The notes below the pieces were generated by a model. The model saw nothing but the letters and a program-made list of their open reading frames with translations. It was not told the DNA's origin and searched no databases. 64,000 nt of DNA from assembly GCF_035917975.1 (NCBI RefSeq), contig NZ_CP109130.1, positions 1,674,001-1,738,000 of the forward strand, written 5' to 3'. Numbering within the stretch: the first letter of the stretch is position 1; each line of letters starts with the position of its first letter. Both the position numbers and the translations under genes were made by a program. Positions 57,740-64,000 of this stretch are shown here, in pieces. The stretch is from Streptosporangium sp. NBC_01756 (GTDB taxonomy: Bacteria > Actinomycetota > Actinomycetes > Streptosporangiales > Streptosporangiaceae).

Positions 57740-58873
57740 ATGGAGCGCGTGACCAGGAAGGGCCCACTGGCCGGAGTGCGCGTGCTCGAACTGGCCGGCC
57801 TGGCCCCCGGGCCGTTCGCCGGGATGATGCTGGCCGACCACGGCGCGGAGGTGCTGAGGGTGGAGCGCACCGCCGCCGTCACCGCCGCCGGAGACCGGCC
57901 GCGCGCCGACGTGATGGACCGGGGCAAGCGGACGATCGGCCTCGACCTGAAGTCACCCGAGGGTGTGTCGGCGTTCAAGAAGCTGGCCGGGAACGCCGAC
58001 GTGGTCATCGAGGTCTACCGGCCGGGCGTGGCCGAGCGGCTCGGCATCGGCCCCGCCGACCTGCACGCGGTCAACCCGCGGCTGATCTACGGGCGGATGA
58101 CCGGCTGGGGCCAGGAGGGCCCGCTGGCGCCGACCGCCGGGCACGACATCGACTACATCGCGGTCTCCGGCATCCTGTCGATGCTGGGCCGCGAGGGCGA
58201 CAGGCCCACTCCGCCGATCAACATCCTCGGCGACTTCGCGGGCGGCGGCCTGATGCTGGCGTACGGCGTGCTGCTGGCGCTCATCGAGCGGGAGCGGACC
58301 GGCGAGGGCCGGGTGGTCGACGCGGCCATGGTCGACGGGGCGGCGACCCTGTTCGCGATGTTCTACCAGGGCGTCCAGAGCGGTTTCTGGGGGCCTCGCG
58401 GGACCAACCTGCTCGACACCGGCGCGCCCATGTACGACACCTACGAGACCGCCGACGGCCGTTTCCTCGCGGTCGGGGCGCTGGAACCGCAGTTCTGGGC
58501 GGAGATGGTCACCCTGATGGGGCTGGCGGACCTGCCCGACCGGAACGACAGATCCCAGTGGCCCGCCCTGCGCGAGCGGCTGGCCGAGGCGTTCCGGTCC
58601 AGGACCCGCGCCGAGTGGGAGGCGGTGTTCGAGGGTTCGGACGCGTGCGTCTCCCCCGTGCTGGAGATGACCGAGGCCGCCGACCACCCGCACAACAAGG
58701 CGCGCGGCACCTTCGTCGAGGTCGGCGGCGTCCGGCAGCCCGCCCCCGCGCCACGCCTGCTCGGCACCGCCGAGCAGGACCTCTCCCCCGCGACCCGGCT
58801 GGCGGACCTGTCCTCCTGGGGGCTGCCTGAGGAGGCCGCCGCCGGGCTGCGCGCGGCGGGGGTGCTCGCGTGA
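57740..58873 (+). CDS. CoA-transferase family III protein, alpha-methylacyl-CoA racemase type
   Basis: 377 aa from the ATG at 57740, which has GAGGAG six bases away; the ATG at 57734 abuts it. GVRVLELAGLAPGPFAGMMLADHGAEVLRVER is the family opening. TAGHDIDYIAVSG and AMVDGAATL match the His and Asp of alpha-methylacyl-CoA racemases rather than the true CoA-transferases. The enzyme epimerises 2-methylacyl-CoA so that beta-oxidation of methyl-branched chains can proceed. This fits the branched-lipid genes nearby. Confidence 0.85.
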   Translation: MERVTRKGPLAGVRVLELAGLAPGPFAGMMLADHGAEVLRVERTAAVTAAGDRPRADVMDRGKRTIGLDLKSPEGVSAFKKLAGNADVVIEVYRPGVAERLGIGPADLHAVNPRLIYGRMTGWGQEGPLAPTAGHDIDYIAVSGILSMLGREGDRPTPPINILGDFAGGGLMLAYGVLLALIERERTGEGRVVDAAMVDGAATLFAMFYQGVQSGFWGPRGTNLLDTGAPMYDTYETADGRFLAVGALEPQFWAEMVTLMGLADLPDRNDRSQWPALRERLAEAFRSRTRAEWEAVFEGSDACVSPVLEMTEAADHPHNKARGTFVEVGGVRQPAPAPRLLGTAEQDLSPATRLADLSSWGLPEEAAAGLRAAGVLA

Positions 58874-58890
58874 CCTGATCCTCGCAGCTC

Positions 58891-58926
58891 AAGGGCGGTA
58901 CACCTGGCACAGGCGTACCGCCCTTT
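58891..58926 (+). terminator. Hairpin terminator after the racemase gene
   Basis: 11-bp perfect arms AAGGGCGGTAC (58891-58901) and GTACCGCCCTT (58915-58925) with T following, 17 bp after the stop codon. Confidence 0.85.
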
Positions 58927-58940
58927 GTCGTAGAGGTTGT

Positions 58941-58970
58941 TATGAATATAGTAGATGTACTACATTCATA
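58941..58970 (+). promoter_or_regulatory. 30-bp near-palindromic operator of the ABC-2 operon
   Basis: Symmetric element with outer arms TATGAAT/ATTCATA and inner arms TAGTA/TACTA, one mismatched pair between them and a 4-bp centre. It ends 3 bp before the ATG at 58974, so a bound repressor would cover both promoter and start. A TATAGT-like -10 lies at 58947-58952. Leaderless or near-leaderless transcription is likely. Confidence 0.7.
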
Positions 58971-58973
58971 CAC

Positions 58974-59819
58974 ATGAGTACTGCGGTGAGTGTTCGCGGG
59001 CTGCGGATGACATACGGCGCGGCCGAAGTGTTACGAGGAGTCGACCTTGAGATCGAGCAGGGCGAGATCTTCACCCTGCTGGGGCCCAACGGAGCGGGAA
59101 AGACCACCACGATCGAGATCCTGGAGGGTTTCCGGAACAGGACGGCGGGCGAGGTGAGCGTGCTGGGGGCGGACCCCGCGGACGGCACCGACGCCTGGCG
59201 GGCCAGGCTCGGCATCGTGCTGCAGAGCTGGCGCGACCACCCCCGCTGGAGCGCCAGGGACCTCCTTGCCCATCTCGGCGAGTTCTACGACGATCCTCGC
59301 GATCCGGACGAGCTGCTGTCCGCGCTCGGCCTGACCGCGCAGGCCGGGCAGCGGGTGAGCCGCCTGTCGGGCGGCCAGCGCCGCCGGCTGGACGTCGCAC
59401 TGGGCATCGTGGGCCGCCCCGAACTGCTGTTCCTCGACGAACCCACCACCGGGTTCGACCCGGAGGCGCGCCGGGAGTTCCACCTGCTGATCAAGAAGCT
59501 GGCCGCCGACGAGGGCATCACGGTGCTGCTGACCACCCATGACCTCGTCGAGGCCGAGAAGCTGGCGCACCGGACCGCGATCCTGGTCGGCGGGGAGATC
59601 GCCGTGTGCGGAACCCCGGCCGAGCTGGCGGAGGCCGTACAGGCCCAGTCGCACGTCCGCTGGCTGGAGGACGGCCGGGAGCGGGTCGTGACCACCTCGG
59701 ATCCGTCCCAGACCGCGTGGGAGCTGCACCGCAGGTTCGACGGTCCGGTGCCCGGCCTGGAGATCCGGCGCCCGTCGCTGGAGGAGAACTACCTGAACCT
59801 CATCGGGAGGGCCGCATGA
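58974..59819 (+). CDS. ABC-2 exporter ATP-binding protein
   Basis: 281 aa. Walker A LGPNGAGKTTT, signature RLSGGQRRRLDVA, Walker B LLFLDEPTTGFDPEARR, His-loop TTHDLVEAEKLAHR. The first gene of a four-gene cluster; its stop overlaps the permease start (ATGA). The 'drug-resistance exporter' type by sequence; substrate unknown. Confidence 0.92.
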   Translation: MSTAVSVRGLRMTYGAAEVLRGVDLEIEQGEIFTLLGPNGAGKTTTIEILEGFRNRTAGEVSVLGADPADGTDAWRARLGIVLQSWRDHPRWSARDLLAHLGEFYDDPRDPDELLSALGLTAQAGQRVSRLSGGQRRRLDVALGIVGRPELLFLDEPTTGFDPEARREFHLLIKKLAADEGITVLLTTHDLVEAEKLAHRTAILVGGEIAVCGTPAELAEAVQAQSHVRWLEDGRERVVTTSDPSQTAWELHRRFDGPVPGLEIRRPSLEENYLNLIGRAA

Positions 59820-60649
59820 ACGTCAAGGCACTGCGCATCGGGGTACGGCGAGGCTGGAGAGAGCAGCTGCACCTGGTCAAGGACCGCAAGGAGCTGATCA
59901 CCAACCTGGTCGGCACGGTGGGGGTCTTCGCCCTGCTGATCCTCTGGATCGGAGACGGCAAGGTGGAGGGGACCGGCGTCTCGCAGGGCACCTTCATGAC
60001 GATCGGCTTCCTGGCCTTCACCGTCTTCTCCAACGGCCTGATGACGCTCCCGATGGCGATCGCCGCCGACCGCGAGGAGGGTACGCTCCTGCGGCTGCGG
60101 ACCGTTCCCGGCGGGATCCCGGCCTATCTCACCGGGCGGGCGGTGACCATCCTGTGCCAGATCGCCATGCAGAGCGTGCTGATCCTGGGCACCGGCGTCG
60201 CCGTGGGCGGGGTGGCGCCGCCCCGCGACTGGCCCACCCTGGTGTGGGTGCTGCTGCTGGGCACGGTCGCCGTAGTACCGCTGGGAGCGGCGATCGGCTG
60301 CCTGGTCCCCGGGCCGAAGGCCGCGGCGGGGCTGCTGGGACTGCCGATGATGGTCCTGATGGTCACCTCGGGGGTCATGGTCCCCATCACGTTCATGCCC
60401 GAGGCCGTCCAGTGGATCTCCCAGGCGTTCCCGCTCTACTGGCAGGGACTGGGCCTGCGGGCCGCGTTCATGCCCGACACCATGCTCGCCGCCGAGATCG
60501 GCCGGAGCTGGCGCCTGCCCTGGGTGGCCGTCGTGCTCGCGGCCTGGACGGTCGCCGGGATGCTGGCGGCGCCGGGACTGATCCGCCGGGTCACCCGCCG
60601 CGAGTCCGGCTCCCGGCTCGCCGAGCGGCAACTCGTCGCCCAGGGCTAG
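59816..60649 (+). CDS. ABC-2 exporter permease
   Basis: 277 aa, about six membrane helices (for example LVGTVGVFALLILWIGD, VLLLGTVAVVPLGAAIGCLV, LLGLPMMVLMVTSGVMVPITFM). The segment MVTSGVMVPITFMPEAVQWISQAFPLYWQGLGLR is characteristic of ABC-2 permeases. Pairs with the ATPase gene it overlaps. Confidence 0.88.
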   Translation: MNVKALRIGVRRGWREQLHLVKDRKELITNLVGTVGVFALLILWIGDGKVEGTGVSQGTFMTIGFLAFTVFSNGLMTLPMAIAADREEGTLLRLRTVPGGIPAYLTGRAVTILCQIAMQSVLILGTGVAVGGVAPPRDWPTLVWVLLLGTVAVVPLGAAIGCLVPGPKAAAGLLGLPMMVLMVTSGVMVPITFMPEAVQWISQAFPLYWQGLGLRAAFMPDTMLAAEIGRSWRLPWVAVVLAAWTVAGMLAAPGLIRRVTRRESGSRLAERQLVAQG

Positions 60650-60671
60650 TGAGTGCTGGGAGACTGCTGGG

Positions 60672-60908
60672 ATGTCCGCGGAAGATGTGTACAACCGGAT
60701 CTCGGTGCTGAGAGCCGAGCGTGGTGTCTCACGCAAGGATCTGGCGGCCGCGCTGGGCGTCCACTACCAGACGATCGGCTACCTGGAACGCGGCGAGTAC
60801 AGCCCGAGCCTGTTCCTCGCCCTGCGCATCGCCGAGTACTTTGAGGTTCCGTTGGAAGTCGTTTTCTCGTTGCGGCCGTTCCCCCGGCTGGGCAGTGAGG
60901 TGAAGTGA
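60672..60908 (+). CDS. XRE-family HTH regulator (short)
   Basis: 78 aa consisting almost entirely of a Cro/CI-type HTH (ISVLRAERGVSRKDLAAALGVHYQTIGYLERGEYSPSLFLALRIAEYFEVPLEVVFSL), the form often linked to small membrane proteins. It begins 23 bp after the permease and overlaps the next gene (TGATG). Could act on the operator at 58941 (inference). Confidence 0.85.
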   Translation: MSAEDVYNRISVLRAERGVSRKDLAAALGVHYQTIGYLERGEYSPSLFLALRIAEYFEVPLEVVFSLRPFPRLGSEVK

Positions 60909-61507
60909 TGGGTGAGCTGAACTCCGAACGGCTGGAGACCCGCTATCGCGACTGGCCTCCGCGCTCCTGGTACGCCACCCGCAGGAGCCGCCGAACCCTG
61001 GTCGGAGCCGGCGCCTGCTCCGCCGGGCTGATCTGGGTCAGCGCGATCGTGTGCCTGTACCTGGCGCCGAGCGACCTCGCCATGTGGACCACCTTCGCCC
61101 TGATGGGGGCCGCATTGGTGATCTACGTCATGGTCTACTCGGCGCTGGTCGGAGCCACCCGCGGCATGGTCGGCCTCGCCGAGCGCTACCTGGACGAACG
61201 CCAGTCCCGCGAACGCCAGAGGATTCAGGTGGAAGCCCGCCGGGGCACTACGGCGGTCCTCATCGCGCTCGGCGCGTTGCTCTCGCTGGCCATGCCCAGG
61301 GGCGAGATGTTCGTCCAGGTCCCCGCGGCGGCGGTCATCATGCTCATGCTCGGCGTGATCGCGACGCATGTCATCCTGCCGGCGCTCGTGGCGGGCTGGC
61401 GGATGTCGGATCCGCCCCCGGACGACGAGGACGAGGACGGACGGCAAGGCGAGGCCACCGGCCGGACCGGGAACGGTCAGCCCATCGACCCGAACACCGC
61501 CACGTAG
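60908..61507 (+). CDS. Small multi-pass membrane protein, partner of XRE regulator
   Basis: 199 aa. Four hydrophobic helices (for example LVGAGACSAGLIWVSAIVCLYLA, FALMGAALVIYVMVYSALVGAT, TTAVLIALGALLSLAM, PAAAVIMLMLGVIATHVILPALVAGW) and an acidic C-terminal tail. An XRE regulator followed by a four-helix protein is a recurring actinobacterial pair of unknown role. The last 31 bp overlap the convergent gene. Confidence 0.75.
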   Translation: MGELNSERLETRYRDWPPRSWYATRRSRRTLVGAGACSAGLIWVSAIVCLYLAPSDLAMWTTFALMGAALVIYVMVYSALVGATRGMVGLAERYLDERQSRERQRIQVEARRGTTAVLIALGALLSLAMPRGEMFVQVPAAAVIMLMLGVIATHVILPALVAGWRMSDPPPDDEDEDGRQGEATGRTGNGQPIDPNTAT

Positions 61508-61944
61508 AGGTCCACGCCCGCCGGGTGGTGGATCTCCACGTCGGTGGTGAAGGCACGGGGCGGGGTGCCGCCGGACTCGGTGTGCTTCCACACCCGCTGC
61601 CACGCCTCCTGGAGCGCTCCAGGCATCGGCCCCCGGGCCTCCAGCTTCAGCGCCTGGCTCCTGGGCACCCGGACCGCGACCATGCCCTCGGGCAGCGCGG
61701 CGGCGGTCCGGACGGCCACCCCGACGATCTGGGTGTAGGCGCCGTGATGGTCGCTCTCGTAGTCGGTCAGCACGGCGTAGATGTGCTCGTCCACCCGTCC
61801 GGGGACATGGGCGAAGGCGCCGGGCACCCCCGCGCGCGCCCACAGCGCGCCGAGCCGTCCCCTGCCGGGCTCCGTCTCATCGGCGTTGGAGGTCCGTACG
61901 GCATGGCCGACGACAATCATCTCGGGCCGATCAACGACGATCAC
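61477..61944 (-). CDS. GyrI-like / effector-binding domain protein
   Basis: 155 aa. The pattern HIYAVLTDYESDHHGAYTQIVGVAVRTAAALPEGMVAVRVPRSQALKLEARG resembles the SHS2-type effector-binding domain of AraC/BltR relatives and GyrI. It stands alone as a small-molecule binding protein. Convergent with the membrane protein gene, overlapping 31 bp. Confidence 0.7.
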   Translation of the reverse strand: MIVVDRPEMIVVGHAVRTSNADETEPGRGRLGALWARAGVPGAFAHVPGRVDEHIYAVLTDYESDHHGAYTQIVGVAVRTAAALPEGMVAVRVPRSQALKLEARGPMPGALQEAWQRVWKHTESGGTPPRAFTTDVEIHHPAGVDLYVAVFGSMG

Positions 61945-61992
61945 AGCGCCTCCTCATGGCCACCCATTGAATTCAAGCAAATGGGATCTTAG

Positions 61993-63519
<1,527 letters not shown>

Positions 63520-63619
63520 TCCCCGCCAGGAAGATCTCTCCCGAAGTCCCGCATTGTCGGCGGGGTGGGGGGTAGTCGCCGGGCCGGATCACTCCCTACG
63601 CGTGGGAAGGCGAACGGAC

Positions 63620-64000
63620 ATGGCAGAGCTCTCCACCCCCCTGGCGGCGACTCAGGTCGTCGTGGACCGAAGAGTCCTGGTCGGTTACGACAACTATCTG
63701 GCCGCGCAGCGAGCCGTGGACTCGCTCTCCGACGCGGGCTTCCCCGTCGAGCACGTGGCGATCGTCGGCAGCGACCTGAAGCTGGAGGAGACCGTCACCG
63801 GCAGGATGACCAACGGACGCGCCGCGCTCGCCGGAGCCGGGAGCGGTGTGGCCTTCGGCGCCGTGGTGGGGATGTTCCTCGGGCTGTTCACCTCGACCAC
63901 GATGTCGTTCGTCGTGCTCGTCCTCTGGGCGGCGCTCTGGGGCGCCGTGATGGGTGCCGCCTTCGGGTTCATCAACCACTTCTTCACCCGCGGCAAGCGC
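63620..64000 (+). CDS. YflT-domain (general stress) membrane protein, 3' truncated
   Basis: 127 codons visible from the ATG at 63620; the frame runs off the window. VLVGYDNYLAAQRAVDSLSDAGFPVEHVAIVGSDLKLEETVTGRM is the general-stress (YflT/17M) domain. Two Gly/Ala-rich helices follow (AGAGSGVAFGAVVGMFLGLF, VLVLWAALWGAVMGAAFGFI). Membrane-associated, role in stress unclear. Confidence 0.8.
   Translation, partial: MAELSTPLAATQVVVDRRVLVGYDNYLAAQRAVDSLSDAGFPVEHVAIVGSDLKLEETVTGRMTNGRAALAGAGSGVAFGAVVGMFLGLFTSTTMSFVVLVLWAALWGAVMGAAFGFINHFFTRGKR

Overview
The window is about 64 kb of high-GC actinomycete chromosome. Gene starts are often GTG, several transcripts look leaderless, and the gene content is typical of filamentous Actinobacteria. 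The gene set (class II ribonucleotide reductase with NrdR, a nrdR - LysM - lexA block, tmsA/tmsB for 10-methyl fatty acids, eukaryotic-type Ser/Thr kinases, GuaB1) would fit a Streptosporangiaceae-like organism. That taxonomic placement is inference.

Layout. 1-5.8 kb: a four-gene oligopeptide-type ABC importer operon (minus strand). 6.1-10.7 kb: a membrane-anchored twin-AAA (CbxX type) ATPase and a TPR/multi-TM/flavin-split-barrel-like fusion. 10.9-13.5 kb: a DHA2 drug exporter and a DoxX protein. 13.9-16.7 kb: a secreted collagen-like protein with about 261 Gly-X-Y triplets, followed by a complete IS3-family element (16819-18086) with inverted ends, a 3-bp target duplication and a slippery heptamer. 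18.2-23.8 kb: a zinc-ribbon-like small protein, a WD40 receptor kinase and an ECF41 sigma factor with its carboxymuconolactone-decarboxylase partner. The sigma gene carries an exact ECF41-type promoter that places its start at a leaderless GTG. 24-32.3 kb: two MFS exporters, each divergent from a regulator (LysR, ArsR), plus a TetR regulator, a DUF418 protein and an Ada/AlkA repair fusion. 32.3-34.6 kb: a small Cys-tailed peptide, a PQQ-like propeller and an unknown protein. 34.6-42.5 kb: a conserved housekeeping block of nrdJ, nrdR, a ChiZ/DivS-like LysM protein, lexA and leuS. It has recognisable NrdR boxes, SOS boxes and a leucine-codon leader peptide with attenuator upstream of leuS.

42.9-58.9 kb is the most distinctive lipid-related region: two tandem CYP124-like P450s, a GMC oxidoreductase, an acyl-CoA ligase, the tmsB/tmsA pair for 10-methyl-branched fatty acids, a 2-hydroxyacid dehydrogenase, a Ser/Thr kinase and an alpha-methylacyl-CoA racemase. 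Together they read as a make-and-break locus for methyl-branched lipids (inference). Between the P450 and GMC genes lies a 1.2-kb stretch built of two 358-bp inverted copies, each containing a MITE-like palindromic unit, around a TetR remnant. 58.9-64 kb: an ABC-2 exporter operon with an XRE regulator and a membrane protein behind a 30-bp near-palindromic operator, then a GyrI-like protein, GuaB1 and a truncated YflT-type stress protein.

All coordinates and motifs were read by eye. Functional names rest on recognisable motifs and neighbourhood, not on database searches.
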